Part shown: positions 39,898 to 50,013 of the stretch, piece by piece
Layout of the letters: each line of letters opens with the position of its first letter
How positions within the stretch are numbered: position 1 is the stretch's first letter
Origin: Gammaproteobacteria bacterium
GTDB taxonomy: Bacteria; Pseudomonadota; Gammaproteobacteria; Ga0077536
DNA: 64,000 nucleotides
Assembly: GCA_016209015.1 (NCBI GenBank)
Contig: JACQWY010000021.1
Span: forward strand, 186,001-250,000
Reading direction: 5' to 3'
Notes under the pieces: generated by a model
Databases searched by the model: none
The model's input: the letters and a program-made list of their open reading frames with translations, nothing else
What the model was told of the DNA's origin: nothing
Position numbers and translations under genes: made by a program

Positions 39898-40677
39898 ATG
39901 GCGAAAGGTCAGGCTGTCGCTAAAACCGAGCCCGCGCCGAAGAAGCCGGCGGGGCGGCGCGTCGCGCTGTGGCTCGGCGCGTTGTGCGCGCTCGCGCTGC
40001 TCGGCGGCGCCGGTTATTTCGCGCGGCTGATCTCGGATCCGGCGGCGATCCCGATCCGCAAGGTCACGGTCGAGGGCGACTTCGTGCATCTGACGCAGGA
40101 GCACGTGCAGCGCCTCGTGTCGGACGCGGTGCACGGCGGCTTCTTCCAGGTCGACGTCGCGGCGATCCGCTCGCGCATTCTCGATGAGCCCTGGCTCTAC
40201 GATGCGAACGTGCGGCGCGTGTGGCCGGACACGATCAGCGTCAGCATCCGCGAGCAGCAGGCCGTCGCGGCCTGGGGCGAGACCTCCCTCCTGAACGCGG
40301 AGGGCGACATCTTCGCGCCGGAAGCCTCGACGCTGCCGACGGGGCTCGTGCGGCTGCGCGGTCCGGTCGGCACCGAGCTCGAGGTGCTGAGCACGTACCG
40401 CTCGATCGAACCGCGACTCGCCCAGCTCGGGCTGCATGTCGCGGCGGTCTCGCTGTCCGATCGCCGCGCGCTCGTGCTCGAGCTCGCGGGCGGCACGATG
40501 GTGATCGTGGGCAGGCACGCGGTGGAGAACCGGCTCGCGCGCTTCCAGCGCGTATTCGACACGCTGCTGCGCGACCACTGGGCGCAGATCGCGGTCGTCG
40601 ACCTGCGGTACACGAACGGCTTCGCGATCCGGCGGCGCGACGAGGCGCCCGGTTCCGAGAAGGCGGGCAGGGGTTGA
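39898..40677 (+). CDS. ftsQ: Cell division protein FtsQ
   Basis: A 259-residue bitopic protein (E. coli: 276). It has a basic cytoplasmic tail with KTEPAPKKPAGRR, one membrane helix (VALWLGALCALALLGGAGYF), and a POTRA domain (IRKVTVEGDFVHLTQEHVQRLVSD). The beta domain follows, with VRRVWPDTISVSIREQQAVAAW and the C-terminal LRYTNGFAIRRR. It recruits FtsL and FtsB to the septum. ftsA follows after 39 nt. Confidence 0.94.
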   Translation: MAKGQAVAKTEPAPKKPAGRRVALWLGALCALALLGGAGYFARLISDPAAIPIRKVTVEGDFVHLTQEHVQRLVSDAVHGGFFQVDVAAIRSRILDEPWLYDANVRRVWPDTISVSIREQQAVAAWGETSLLNAEGDIFAPEASTLPTGLVRLRGPVGTELEVLSTYRSIEPRLAQLGLHVAAVSLSDRRALVLELAGGTMVIVGRHAVENRLARFQRVFDTLLRDHWAQIAVVDLRYTNGFAIRRRDEAPGSEKAGRG

Positions 40678-40716
40678 AGCCAAGGTAAACGGGCGCAACG
40701 CAACGGAAACAATTGA

Positions 40717-41961
40717 ATGGTTCGTAAACAGGAAAAGAATTTGATCGTCGGTCTCGACATCGGCACCTCGAAGGTCGTGGCGATCGTCGGCGAAGTGACG
40801 CCCGAAGGCACGATCGAGGTCGTGGGGATCGGATCGCATCCTTCGCGCGGCCTGAAGAAAGGCGTGGTCGTCAACATCGAGTCGACCGTGCAGTCGATCC
40901 AGCGCGCCATCGAGGAAGCGGAATTGATGGCGGGCTGCGAGATCCACTCGGTGTACGCGGGCATCGCGGGCAGCCACATCCGTAGTCTGAACTCGCACGG
41001 CATCGTCGCGATCCGCGACAACGAAGTCACCGCGAACGACGTGGAACGGGTGATCGACGCCGCGCGCGCGGTGGCGATCCCGGCCGACCAGAAGATCCTG
41101 CACATCCTGCCCCAGGAGTTCATCATCGACGGACAGGAAGGCATCCGCGAGCCGATCGGCATGTCCGGCGTGCGCCTCGAGGCGCGCGTCCACATGGTGA
41201 CGGGCGCGGTCAGCGCGGCGCAGAACATCATCAAGTGTGTGCGCCGCTGCGGCCTGGAGGTCGACGACGTGATCCTGCAGCAGCTCGCCTCGTCCTACGC
41301 CGTGCTCGCGGAAGACGAGAAGGAGCTCGGCGTGTGTCTCTGCGACATCGGCGGCGGCACGACCGACATCGCGGTCTTCGTGCACGGCGCAATCCATCAT
41401 TCCGCCGTCATCCCGATCGCGGGCGATCAGGTGACGAACGACATCGCAGTCGCGCTGCGTACGCCGACGCAGCACGCCGAGGACTTGAAGATCAAATACG
41501 CCTGCGCGCTCACGCAGCTCGCGGATCCCGACGAGACCATCGAAGTGCCGAGCGTGGGCGACCGCCCGCCGCGGCGTCTGGTGCGCCAGACGCTCGCCGA
41601 AGTCGTGGAGCCGCGCTACGAGGAGCTCTTCTCGCTCGTCGCCGCGGAGCTGAAGCGCAGCGGTTTCGACGGCATGATTGCGGCCGGCATGGTATTGACC
41701 GGCGGCGGCGCCCGCATGGAGGGCGCGATCGAGCTCGCCGAGGAAGTGTTCAACATGCCCGTGCGTCTCGGCTCGCCGCAGTACGTCGCGGGGCTCGTCG
41801 ACGTCGTGCGCAATCCGATCTACGCGACGGGCGTCGGACTCCTGCTTTTCGGCAGCCATTCGGGACACGTCGGCGGATCGCACAAGGGCGGCGGCGCGCG
41901 TCTGGAATCGGGCACGAATCTCTGGGAGCGGATGAAGAACTGGTTTCATGGGAATTTCTGA
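40717..41961 (+). CDS. ftsA: Cell division protein FtsA
   Basis: A 414-residue actin-fold ATPase (E. coli: 420) that tethers FtsZ to the membrane and recruits the late division proteins. Phosphate-1 is VGLDIGTSKVVAIVGEV, phosphate-2 CDIGGGTTDIAVF, and the adenosine motif TGGGARMEGAIELAEEVF. The 1C-domain region between residues 85 and 165 is present. The C-terminal amphipathic helix LWERMKNWFHGNF is the membrane-targeting sequence. ATG 40717 follows ACGGAAAC. Confidence 0.96.
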   Translation: MVRKQEKNLIVGLDIGTSKVVAIVGEVTPEGTIEVVGIGSHPSRGLKKGVVVNIESTVQSIQRAIEEAELMAGCEIHSVYAGIAGSHIRSLNSHGIVAIRDNEVTANDVERVIDAARAVAIPADQKILHILPQEFIIDGQEGIREPIGMSGVRLEARVHMVTGAVSAAQNIIKCVRRCGLEVDDVILQQLASSYAVLAEDEKELGVCLCDIGGGTTDIAVFVHGAIHHSAVIPIAGDQVTNDIAVALRTPTQHAEDLKIKYACALTQLADPDETIEVPSVGDRPPRRLVRQTLAEVVEPRYEELFSLVAAELKRSGFDGMIAAGMVLTGGGARMEGAIELAEEVFNMPVRLGSPQYVAGLVDVVRNPIYATGVGLLLFGSHSGHVGGSHKGGGARLESGTNLWERMKNWFHGNF

Positions 41962-42099
41962 AAAAGGGAACCGTCGTGCCGGGGAGCGGCGCGGCTTGGC
42001 TGCGGCAGGACAGGATCGCAGACGCTGGACTCGAGTTGGAAACAATCACGCCCCGTGCGCGGTCAGGCGACCCGGGGAAGAGATGCGGAGGGCTGAATA

Positions 42100-43296
42100 A
42101 TGTTTGAATTGATGGATGCGTACAGCCAGAGCGCTGTAATCAAGGTGATCGGTGTGGGCGGCGGCGGCGGCAACGCCATCCAGCACATGCTGACTGCGAA
42201 TATCGAAGGTGTGGATTTCGTCTGCGCGAACACGGACGCGCAGGCGCTCAAGAACTCCGCGGTGAAAACCATCCTGCAACTGGGCAGCGACATCACGAAA
42301 GGGCTCGGCGCCGGCGCCAACCCCGACGTCGGCCGGCAGGCGGCGCTCGAGGATCGCGATCGCATCAGCGACGTGCTCGAGGGCGCGGACATGGTATTCA
42401 TCACCGCCGGCATGGGCGGCGGCACGGGCACGGGTGCGGCGCCGATCGTCGCGCAGCTCGCGAAGGAAATGGGCATCCTGACGGTCGCCGTCGTGACCCG
42501 GCCGTTTCCATTCGAAGGCCGCAAGCGCGCGGAGATCGCGATCAACGGGATCCGCGAGCTCTCGCAGTACGTCGATTCGCTGATCACGATCCCGAACGAG
42601 AAGCTGCTCTCGGTGCTCGGCCGCGACATCAGCCTGCTCGACGCGTTCAAGGCGGCGAACGACGTGCTGCTCGGCGCGGTGCAGGGCATCGCGGAGCTCA
42701 TCACCTGCCCCGGCCTCATCAACGTCGACTTCGCCGACGTGCGGACCGTGATGTCGGAAATGGGCATGGCCATGATGGGCACGGGCCGCGGCAAGGGCCC
42801 GGGCCGGGCGAAGGAGGCGGCCGAGGCCGCGATTTCGAGCCCGCTGCTCGAAGACATCAATCTCGCGGGCGCGAAGGGCATTCTGGTGAACATCACTTCG
42901 GGCCTCGACATCACGATGGGCGAGTTCGAAGAGGTCGGCAACACGGTGAAGAGCTTCGCCTCGGACAATGCCACCGTCGTCGTCGGCACGGTGATCGATC
43001 CCCAACTCCAGGGCGAACTCCGCGTGACGGTCGTCGCGACCGGCATCGGCGGCGCGACCTCCGGGCACGGCGGCGGCGAGAAGAAATCCCGCGACGACAA
43101 CATCGCGACGATCGTCAAACCGGCCATCGATCGCGAGCCGCCGGTCGACTACGGCAATCTCGATCGCCCGACGGTGCTGCGCAAGCGCCCCGATCTGCAG
43201 GCCGAGGCTCCGCAGGCGCCGGTGGTGAACACGACGGTCAATTCGCGCACCGATTACCTCGACATCCCGGCCTTCCTGCGGCGTCAGGCGGACTGA
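42100..43296 (+). CDS. ftsZ: Cell division GTPase FtsZ
   Basis: A 398-residue tubulin homologue forming the Z-ring. Seen: IKVIGVGGGGGNAIQHM, NTDAQAL, the tubulin signature GGGTGTGAAPIVAQ, the T7 loop region NVDFADVRTVM with the catalytic Asp residues, and a linker. The conserved C-terminal peptide DYLDIPAFLRRQ binds FtsA and ZapD-type partners. ATG 42100 has GGAGGG upstream. The 138 nt after ftsA show no gene and may hold a secondary promoter. Confidence 0.97.
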   Translation: MFELMDAYSQSAVIKVIGVGGGGGNAIQHMLTANIEGVDFVCANTDAQALKNSAVKTILQLGSDITKGLGAGANPDVGRQAALEDRDRISDVLEGADMVFITAGMGGGTGTGAAPIVAQLAKEMGILTVAVVTRPFPFEGRKRAEIAINGIRELSQYVDSLITIPNEKLLSVLGRDISLLDAFKAANDVLLGAVQGIAELITCPGLINVDFADVRTVMSEMGMAMMGTGRGKGPGRAKEAAEAAISSPLLEDINLAGAKGILVNITSGLDITMGEFEEVGNTVKSFASDNATVVVGTVIDPQLQGELRVTVVATGIGGATSGHGGGEKKSRDDNIATIVKPAIDREPPVDYGNLDRPTVLRKRPDLQAEAPQAPVVNTTVNSRTDYLDIPAFLRRQAD

Positions 43297-43403
43297 CGGT
43301 TAAGGTACTGTTCAGGCGCGAGCAGGCAAGATCCGCATACGTCGGGCGAGGAAAAAGAGATAACTCTTTGAATTTAGATGGCTTATCGCTGTGCAATATG
43401 CTG

Positions 43404-43412
43404 TGATATCAT
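43404..43412 (+). promoter_or_regulatory. Putative lpxC promoter, extended -10
   Basis: TGATATCAT (TGN plus TATCAT at 43407-43412) lies in a locally AT-rich part of the ftsZ-lpxC gap, 43 nt before the lpxC start. A weak TATCGC is at -35 spacing. It would allow lpxC to be expressed apart from the dcw cluster. Confidence 0.4.
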
Positions 43413-43454
43413 GCCGGCGGGCGCCACCTTGCTCAGGGGGAAGCGGGGCTTGTA

Positions 43455-44363
43455 ATGATTAATCAACGAACACTAAAAAATGTCATCCGCGCCACCGGCG
43501 TCGGGCTCCACACCGGACGCAAGGTGTTCCTGACCTTGCGACCCGCCGCGCCCGACACGGGCATCGTGTTCCGACGCGTCGATCTCAACCCCGTGGTCGA
43601 GATCCCGGCGCGGGCGGAGAACGTCGGTGATACCAGCCTCTCGACGAGCCTCGTGCGGGAAGGCGCGCGTATCTCGACCGTGGAGCATCTGCTCTCGGCC
43701 TTCGCGGGTCTCGGCATAGACAACGCCTATGTCGATCTCAGTGCGCCCGAAGTGCCGATCATGGACGGCAGCGCGGGGCCGTTCGTATTCCTGATCCAGT
43801 CGGCCGGCGTCGAAGAGCAGAATGCGCCGAAGAAGTTCATCCGCATCAAGCGCACGATCTCCGTCAAGGATGGCGACAAGTGGGCGCGCTTCGAGCCGTT
43901 CGCCGGCTTCAAAGTGTCGTTCGCGATCGAGTTCGATCATCCCTTCTTCCAGCAGAGCAGCAAGCACGCCGAAATCGACTTCTCGACCACCTCCTTCGTG
44001 AAGGAAGTGAGCCGGGCCCGCACGTTCGGATTCATGCGTGACGTCGAACTGCTGCGCGGGCGCAACCTCGCGCTCGGTGGGAGCCTGGACAACGCAGTGG
44101 TCGTGGACGACTACCGCGTGCTGAACGAAGACGGGCTGCGCTACGAAGACGAGTTCGTGAAGCACAAGATCCTGGACGCGATCGGCGATCTCTACCTGCT
44201 GGGCTTCAGCCTGATCGGCGCGTTCCGCGGTCACAAGTCCGGCCACGAGTTGAACAACCAGCTGCTCCGCAAGCTGCTCGCATCGAAATCGGCATGGGAG
44301 CTCGTCTCCTATCCCGCGGGCCAGGAGGCTCCGATTTCGTTCATGCAGCCGATGCCCGCCTGA
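43455..44363 (+). CDS. lpxC: UDP-3-O-acyl-N-acetylglucosamine deacetylase
   Basis: A 302-residue zinc hydrolase (E. coli LpxC: 305), the committed step of lipid A synthesis. Zinc and catalytic residues are visible: [17 protein letters not shown] (His), [18 protein letters not shown] (His and Asp of HKxxD) and [12 protein letters not shown] (catalytic His). [14 protein letters not shown] forms the acyl-binding passage region. ATG 43455 follows AGGGGGAAGCGGGG. Its presence shows an LPS-bearing outer membrane. It ends the dcw block; a bidirectional terminator follows. Confidence 0.96.
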   Translation: MINQRTLKNVIRATGVGLHTGRKVFLTLRPAAPDTGIVFRRVDLNPVVEIPARAENVGDTSLSTSLVREGARISTVEHLLSAFAGLGIDNAYVDLSAPEVPIMDGSAGPFVFLIQSAGVEEQNAPKKFIRIKRTISVKDGDKWARFEPFAGFKVSFAIEFDHPFFQQSSKHAEIDFSTTSFVKEVSRARTFGFMRDVELLRGRNLALGGSLDNAVVVDDYRVLNEDGLRYEDEFVKHKILDAIGDLYLLGFSLIGAFRGHKSGHELNNQLLRKLLASKSAWELVSYPAGQEAPISFMQPMPA

Positions 44364-44391
44364 CGCGGCGTTTCGTCACATCCTGACCTCG

Positions 44392-44418
44392 AACGCCCGC
44401 CGCTCCCCGGCGGGCGTT
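44392..44418. terminator. Bidirectional terminator between lpxC and dciA
   Basis: A perfect 10-bp stem AACGCCCGCC / GGCGGGCGTT encloses a 7-nt loop (GCTCCCC) and is followed by TCATTT on the plus strand. It lies between two convergent genes, 29 nt after the lpxC stop, so it can serve both. Confidence 0.7.
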
Positions 44419-44440
44419 TCATTTCCGGCCCTCGCGGTAC

Positions 44441-44749
44441 TCAGATGGGTGGTGCACCCGCCACTCTGATCCGAATGTTCCTGACGCCGGGAAATCCCTC
44501 GTCCGTGGCCAACAGGCGCAGGATGTCCGGCACGCTGTAACGCAATCGCGCAGCCCAGGCTGCCGAGGACGCGAGCAGGACGAGCGTCTCGTCGCGGACC
44601 ACGGCAACTTCGGCATGCGGCGCGAGCGTCGGCGGCAACAAGGCTTTGAGGCGCTCGTTCAGGCGCTTCAACTCGCCGGCCTGTGCCGTGAGGCGGCGCA
44701 ATGCCTCGCTCTGGCCGGCGATGACGCCGATGCGGGTCGGCGATTTCAT
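44441..44749 (-). CDS. dciA: DciA-like protein (DUF721), DnaB helicase loader
   Basis: A 102-residue protein. From residue 20 it shows the DUF721 pattern: LRRLTAQAGELKRLNERLKALLP, then VVRDETLVLLASSAAWAARLRYSVPDILRLL, an anti-codon-like KH-type fold that interacts with DnaB. DciA is the ancestral helicase operator in bacteria lacking DnaC. The start at 44749 gives the usual short N-terminus; an upstream start would add 29 low-complexity residues. Divergent location beside secA is the known arrangement in Pseudomonas-type genomes. Confidence 0.82.
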   Translation of the reverse strand: MKSPTRIGVIAGQSEALRRLTAQAGELKRLNERLKALLPPTLAPHAEVAVVRDETLVLLASSAAWAARLRYSVPDILRLLATDEGFPGVRNIRIRVAGAPPI

Positions 44750-44979
44750 GATGTCCCGCGCAGTGCGGAGTCCGGTGCACGGGCGTGAGGGGCGGCTAGA
44801 GGGGCGCTCGGATCGTTCATGTCCGCAGTCTACCAAACCGGCCGTGGCGATGCGGCCGCCGGCCGTTTCCGCAGCCTGTCCACGCGAATCAACCCGCCGT
44901 GCGGCTTTGCTACACTATGCCATTTCGTGCGCTCGGGACCCCGACGCAGCACGGAGCCGATCATGCTCTCGAGGAACGT

Positions 44980-47727
44980 ATGACAGACAGCTCGCAACCT
45001 CTGGGGCGCAGGATACTGCGCGCCCTGTTCGGCAGCCGCAACGACCGGCTCATCAAACGCATGCGCAAGACGGTCGATGCGATCAACGCGCTCGAGCAGG
45101 GCATCAGCCAGTTGTCCGACGAAGCCCTCGCGGCGAAGACGCTCGAGTTCAAGGAACGGCTGGCTTCCGGCACGGCGCTCGATGATCTGCTGCCCGAGGC
45201 ATTCGCCGTGGTACGCGAGGCCGGCAACCGCGTGCTCACCATGCGCCATTTCGACGTCCAGCTCATCGGCGGCATGGTGCTGCACCAGGGTCGCATCGCC
45301 GAGATGCGTACCGGTGAAGGCAAGACGCTCGTCGCGACGCTGCCCGCCTACCTCAACGCGCTGACCGGACGCGGCGTCCACGTCGTCACGGTCAACGATT
45401 ATCTCGCGAAGCGCGACGCGGAATGGATCGGCAAGATCTACCGCTTCCTCGGTCTGACCGTGGGCACGGTACTCTCGGGGCTCGACCAGGAGCAGCGCCG
45501 CGAGGCCTACGGTGCCGACATCACCTACGGCACGAACAACGAATTCGGTTTCGACTACCTGCGCGACAACATGGCGTTCGCGAAGGATCAGCGCGTGCAG
45601 CGCGAGCTCGCCTACGCCATCGTCGACGAAGTGGACTCGATCCTCGTCGACGAGGCGCGCACGCCGCTCATCATTTCCGGACCGACCGACGATCGCAGCG
45701 ATCTCTACATCAAGGTCAACGCGCTCATCCCGAAGCTCGTCCGCCAGGCTGAAGAAGAAGGCGATGGCGATTACTGGGTCGACGAGAAGGCGCGCCAGAC
45801 GCATCTGACGGAACGCGGCCACGAGCACGTCGAGGAATTGCTGACATCGGCGGGCCTCCTCGCCGAAGGCGACAGTCTCTACAGCGTCGCGAACATTTCG
45901 CTGATGCATCACGTCAATGCGGCGCTGCGCGCGCACGCGCTGTTCGCACGCGACGTCGACTACGTCGTGAAGGACGGAGAAGTCGTAATCGTCGACGAGT
46001 TCACGGGGCGCACGATGCCGGGCCGGCGCTGGTCGGAAGGCCTGCACCAGGCCGTCGAGGCGAAGGAAGGCGCGCGCATCCAGCTCGAGAACCAGACGCT
46101 CGCCTCGATCACCTATCAGAACTACTTCAGGATCTACGGCAAGCTCGCCGGCATGACCGGCACGGCGGACACCGAAGCCTACGAGTTCCAGCAGATCTAC
46201 GGTCTCGAGGTCGTGGTGATTCCGACCCACAAGCCGATGATCCGCATCGACAACGGCGATGTCGTATTCCTGACCGCGAAGGAGAAGTACAAGGCGATCA
46301 TCGAGGACATCAAGGATTGCATGCAGCGCAAGCAGCCCGTGCTCGTCGGTACGACTTCGATCGAGACCTCGGAATACCTCTCCGGGCTCCTCACGCAGGA
46401 GAAGATCGAACACCAGGTGCTGAACGCGAAATTCCACGAGAAGGAAGCGCAGATCGTCGCGCAGGCCGGTCGCCCCGGCACGGTGACGGTCGCGACGAAC
46501 ATGGCCGGCCGCGGCACGGACATCGTGCTCGGCGGCAGCCTCGAGGCCGAGCTCGCCGGACTCCCGGACGCCTCGCCCGAGCAGATCGCGGAAGTGCGCG
46601 CCGCCTGGCAGCAGCGCCATGACGCCGTCGTCGCGGCCGGCGGCCTGCACATCGTCGGCACCGAGCGTCACGAATCGCGGCGCATCGACAATCAGCTCCG
46701 CGGCCGTTCCGGTCGCCAGGGCGACCCGGGCTCGAGCCGCTTCTACCTCTCGCTCGAGGACAACCTCATGCGCATCTTCGCCTCCGATCGCGTGGCGGGG
46801 CTCATGCAGAAGCTCGGCATGCAGGAAGGCGAGGCGATCGAGCATCCGTGGGTGACGAAGGCGATCGAGAACGCGCAGCGCAAGGTCGAAGGCCGCAACT
46901 TCGACATCCGTAAGCAGCTCCTCGAGTTCGACGACGTCGCGAACGATCAGCGCAAGCACGTCTACGAGCAGCGCCGCGAGCTGATGGAGGCCGACGACAT
47001 CTCGGAGAACATCCGCGGTATCCGGCACGACATCGTCAACGATCAGATCGACAACTTCATCCGTCCCGACAGCTATCACGAGGACTGGGACGTCGCCGGA
47101 CTCGCGCAGGCGCTGCAGCGTGACTTCGGCCACGACGTCCCGCTCGAAGCCTGGCTCGAGGCGGACGACAACATCACGGAGAACCAGATCCGCCAGCGCA
47201 TCGTCGAGACGCTGGAGCAGCATTACACCGACAAGGAGCAACTCGTCGGCGCCGACGTGCTGAGGGAATTCGAGCGCGCGGTGATGCTGCAGGTGCTCGA
47301 CGGGCATTGGAAGGAGCATCTCGCGGCGATGGATCATCTGCGGCAGGGCATCCATCTGCGCAGCTACGCGCAGAAGAACCCGAAGCAGGAGTACAAGCGC
47401 GAAGCCTTCGAGATGTTCGCGCGCATGCTGCAGGAAATCATGCGCGACGTGATCGGCATCCTCTCGCGCGTGGAAGTGCGCGCCCGGGACGAAGTCGAAG
47501 CCATCGAAGAGCAACGCCGACAGGCCGCGGCCATGCCTCAGCAACAGGTGCACGCGAGCTTCAGTGCGATGTCCGGCGAGGAAGAATCGCCGCCGCCGAA
47601 TCTCGGCACACCGGACGAGCCCGCGCACGAGCCGTTCGTGCGGAACGAGCGCAAGGTCGGACGCAACGAGCCGTGTCCGTGCGGCTCCGGTAAGAAGTAC
47701 AAGCAGTGTCACGGCAGGCTCGCCTGA
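44980..47727 (+). CDS. secA: SecA, preprotein translocase ATPase
   Basis: The 915-residue motor (E. coli SecA: 901) drives proteins through SecYEG. Walker A is [17 protein letters not shown], and Walker B/DEAD is [18 protein letters not shown]. The second nucleotide fold shows [14 protein letters not shown] and [15 protein letters not shown]. The preprotein and helical scaffold domains follow, then the C-terminal zinc finger [17 protein letters not shown] 44980 follows GAGGAA; a start 27 codons earlier lacks homology. No secM-like arrest gene precedes it. The 230 nt between dciA and secA hold only weak promoter-like sequence. Confidence 0.96.
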   Translation: MTDSSQPLGRRILRALFGSRNDRLIKRMRKTVDAINALEQGISQLSDEALAAKTLEFKERLASGTALDDLLPEAFAVVREAGNRVLTMRHFDVQLIGGMVLHQGRIAEMRTGEGKTLVATLPAYLNALTGRGVHVVTVNDYLAKRDAEWIGKIYRFLGLTVGTVLSGLDQEQRREAYGADITYGTNNEFGFDYLRDNMAFAKDQRVQRELAYAIVDEVDSILVDEARTPLIISGPTDDRSDLYIKVNALIPKLVRQAEEEGDGDYWVDEKARQTHLTERGHEHVEELLTSAGLLAEGDSLYSVANISLMHHVNAALRAHALFARDVDYVVKDGEVVIVDEFTGRTMPGRRWSEGLHQAVEAKEGARIQLENQTLASITYQNYFRIYGKLAGMTGTADTEAYEFQQIYGLEVVVIPTHKPMIRIDNGDVVFLTAKEKYKAIIEDIKDCMQRKQPVLVGTTSIETSEYLSGLLTQEKIEHQVLNAKFHEKEAQIVAQAGRPGTVTVATNMAGRGTDIVLGGSLEAELAGLPDASPEQIAEVRAAWQQRHDAVVAAGGLHIVGTERHESRRIDNQLRGRSGRQGDPGSSRFYLSLEDNLMRIFASDRVAGLMQKLGMQEGEAIEHPWVTKAIENAQRKVEGRNFDIRKQLLEFDDVANDQRKHVYEQRRELMEADDISENIRGIRHDIVNDQIDNFIRPDSYHEDWDVAGLAQALQRDFGHDVPLEAWLEADDNITENQIRQRIVETLEQHYTDKEQLVGADVLREFERAVMLQVLDGHWKEHLAAMDHLRQGIHLRSYAQKNPKQEYKREAFEMFARMLQEIMRDVIGILSRVEVRARDEVEAIEEQRRQAAAMPQQQVHASFSAMSGEEESPPPNLGTPDEPAHEPFVRNERKVGRNEPCPCGSGKKYKQCHGRLA

Positions 47728-47749
47728 AACCCCGTGCGCGGAGATTGAC

Positions 47750-48961
47750 GTGAAGATCGAATTCAGCGAAACGCCGCGGATCGTCGCGGGTGTGCGCCTC
47801 GCCACCGTCTCGGCGGGCGTGAAGACCCCCGGCCGCAAGGACCTCACGCTCATCGCCTTCGACGCCGGCACGACGGTCGCAGGCGTGTTCACGCGGAACG
47901 CCTTCTGCGCGGCGCCGGTCACGGTCTCGCGCGAGCATCTCGTCGCGACGGCCCCGCGTCTGCTCGTCGTGAATTCCGGCAACGCGAATGCCGGCACGGG
48001 CAGCCAGGGTCACGCCGATGCGCGCGAAGTCTGCGCCGTCGCCGCCCGCGAGTTCGGCTGCGCGACCGCGGCAGTGCTGCCGTTCTCGACCGGCGTCATC
48101 GGTCAGAGACTGCCCGTGGAACGCATCCTGAACGTGCTCCCCGAAGCCGTGAGCGCGCTCGCGCCGGGCGGCTGGGACGATGCCGCGCACGGGATCATGA
48201 CGACCGATACCGTCCCGAAGTGTGCCTCGGTCGCGATCGAGAGCGAAGGCTTCGCGTGCACGATCACCGGCATCGCCAAAGGTGCAGGCATGATCAAGCC
48301 GGACATGGCGACGATGCTCGGCTATGTCGCGACCGACGCCGCGATCGCGACGAGCGATCTGCAGGCCGCGCTCGCGCAGGCGGCCGACCGGAGCTTCAAC
48401 CGCATCACGATCGACGGCGACACCTCGACGAACGACAGCCTGATCCTGGCCGCGACCGGTGCCGGGCCCCAGGGCCGCACGGCGCCCGGTGCACCGGGGT
48501 GGGAGGCTTTCGTCACGGGCCTCGAGCAAGTCTGCGAGTCACTCGCGCGCGCGATCGTGCGGGACGGTGAAGGCGCGACGAAGCTCGTGAAAGTCAGCGT
48601 CGTCGGCGGGCGCTCCGAAGCGGACTGTCTCAAGGTCGCATACGCCGTCGGCGAGTCGCCGCTCGTGAAGACCGCCCTCTTCGCGGGCGACCCGAACTGG
48701 GGCCGCATCCTCGCGGCAACCGGCCGTTCCGGCGTCGCCGGGCTCGACATCTCGAAGGTCTCGCTCGCGCTCAATGACTATTTCATCGTGCGCGACGGCG
48801 AGCCGGCCGCCGGCTACGAAGAGAAGATCGCCGCCGACATCATGAAAGGCGCCGAGTACGATATCGTGATCGACCTGGGCGCGGGCCCGGCATCGGCCTT
48901 CGTGCTCACCTGCGATTTCTCCTACGACTACGTCAAGATCAACGCGGAATACCGCAGCTGA
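47750..48961 (+). CDS. argJ: Bifunctional ornithine acetyltransferase / N-acetylglutamate synthase
   Basis: A 403-residue precursor of the self-cleaving ArgJ enzyme, which recycles the acetyl group in arginine synthesis. The autoproteolysis site KGAGMIKPDMATMLGY is present with the nucleophilic Thr, so alpha and beta chains are expected. Other motifs are NSGNANAGTG, TTDTVPK, DGDTSTNDS and GDPNWGRILAATGRSG. GTG 47750 has GGAG at 47740-47743. It is 22 nt after secA. Confidence 0.94.
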   Translation: MKIEFSETPRIVAGVRLATVSAGVKTPGRKDLTLIAFDAGTTVAGVFTRNAFCAAPVTVSREHLVATAPRLLVVNSGNANAGTGSQGHADAREVCAVAAREFGCATAAVLPFSTGVIGQRLPVERILNVLPEAVSALAPGGWDDAAHGIMTTDTVPKCASVAIESEGFACTITGIAKGAGMIKPDMATMLGYVATDAAIATSDLQAALAQAADRSFNRITIDGDTSTNDSLILAATGAGPQGRTAPGAPGWEAFVTGLEQVCESLARAIVRDGEGATKLVKVSVVGGRSEADCLKVAYAVGESPLVKTALFAGDPNWGRILAATGRSGVAGLDISKVSLALNDYFIVRDGEPAAGYEEKIAADIMKGAEYDIVIDLGAGPASAFVLTCDFSYDYVKINAEYRS

Positions 48962-48985
48962 TCGCGGCGCCGCGCGCCGTTCCGC

Positions 48986-49975
48986 ATGAGTATCACTCTG
49001 CACGTCGTCGCCGCCGTCATCCGCGGCGCCGACGGCGGCATCCTGCTCGCGCTGCGGCCGCGCCACCTTCACCAGGGCGGTCTCTGGGAATTTCCGGGCG
49101 GCAAGCTCAGTACCGGTGAGACGCCGCGCGCGGCACTGCGACGGGAACTCGAGGAAGAGCTCGGGATCCGCGCCGCGAATGCCGCGCCGCTGATCCAGAT
49201 CCTGCATCGCTATCCCGATCGGGAAGTCTTTCTCGACGTTTTCGAGGTCACGCGATGGGCCGGCGAACCGCACGGCCGCGAGGGCCAGGAAGTCCGTTGG
49301 GTCGCGCCGGACTCGCTCGACGACTATGCGTTTCCCGCGGCGAATCTGCCCATCGTGCGGGCCGCGCAGCTCCCGCGGGCGGTGCTCGTAACGCCGGAGC
49401 CCGCAGCCGTAGACGAATTCCTGGCGATGCTCGACTCAGCACTCGCACGGGGCATCGGGCTGGTCATCCTGCGCGCAAAAACGCTCGCGCCGAGTGCTTA
49501 TCTCGAGCTCGCCGCAGCCGCGCGCGAATGCTGTGTTCGACGCGGTGCGAAGCTCCTGTTGAACGCGCCCGTCGAGATGCTCGCGAATGTGGACGCCGAC
49601 GGCCTGCATCTCCCGTCGCACGTGTTGATGGCGACGCGCGAACGTCCGATCGATGCCGCACGCCTCCTGAGCGCGGCGTGTCACGACGAGGTCGAGCTTG
49701 CGCAGGCGCGACGTCTCGGCTGCGCCTTCGCGCTGCTCTCACCGGTGGCCGCCACGCCGACGCATCCGGATGCCCGGCCGCTCGGCTGGACGCGCGCGGC
49801 GAAGTGGGTGCGTGCCGCGACGCTGCCGGTGTATGCGCTCGGCGGCATGCAGCGCGCGGATCTCGCGATCGCGGTCGGTGCGGGCTGTCAGGGGATCGCC
49901 GCCATCCGCAGCGTATGGACGTCAGGCGACTGGCGCGCAGAGACGTTGCGCAAGGAATTGAGCGAGGATTACTGA
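48986..49975 (+). CDS. Nudix hydrolase fused to a ThiE-like domain
   Basis: A 329-residue two-domain protein. Residues 1-130 are a MutT-like Nudix hydrolase with a full Nudix box, GGKLSTGETPRAALRRELEEELGI (split by its Gx5E and REx2EE pattern), which sanitises oxidised nucleotides. Residues 135-329 resemble thiamine phosphate synthase (ThiE): LRAKTL, DGLHLPSHVL, FALLSPVAATPTHPDA and YALGGM. However, the usual metal/pyrophosphate site (ND in INDR, and HLGQ) is replaced by NAP and HLPS. The ThiE part is thus probably not a normal TMP synthase. Such fusions are known near secA/argJ in gammaproteobacteria, and the second domain's role is unclear. Confidence 0.88.
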   Translation: MSITLHVVAAVIRGADGGILLALRPRHLHQGGLWEFPGGKLSTGETPRAALRRELEEELGIRAANAAPLIQILHRYPDREVFLDVFEVTRWAGEPHGREGQEVRWVAPDSLDDYAFPAANLPIVRAAQLPRAVLVTPEPAAVDEFLAMLDSALARGIGLVILRAKTLAPSAYLELAAAARECCVRRGAKLLLNAPVEMLANVDADGLHLPSHVLMATRERPIDAARLLSAACHDEVELAQARRLGCAFALLSPVAATPTHPDARPLGWTRAAKWVRAATLPVYALGGMQRADLAIAVGAGCQGIAAIRSVWTSGDWRAETLRKELSEDY

Positions 49976-50013
49976 GACGACGGAGCGACGCCGTCAGCGG
50001 ACGAAGCAGGCGT

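Noticed and set aside
44830-47997. 1055-codon open frame on the minus strand opposite secA
   Set aside because: It is the antisense shadow of secA, argJ and the intergenic region; composition is His/Arg/Asp-biased and no domain is recognisable.
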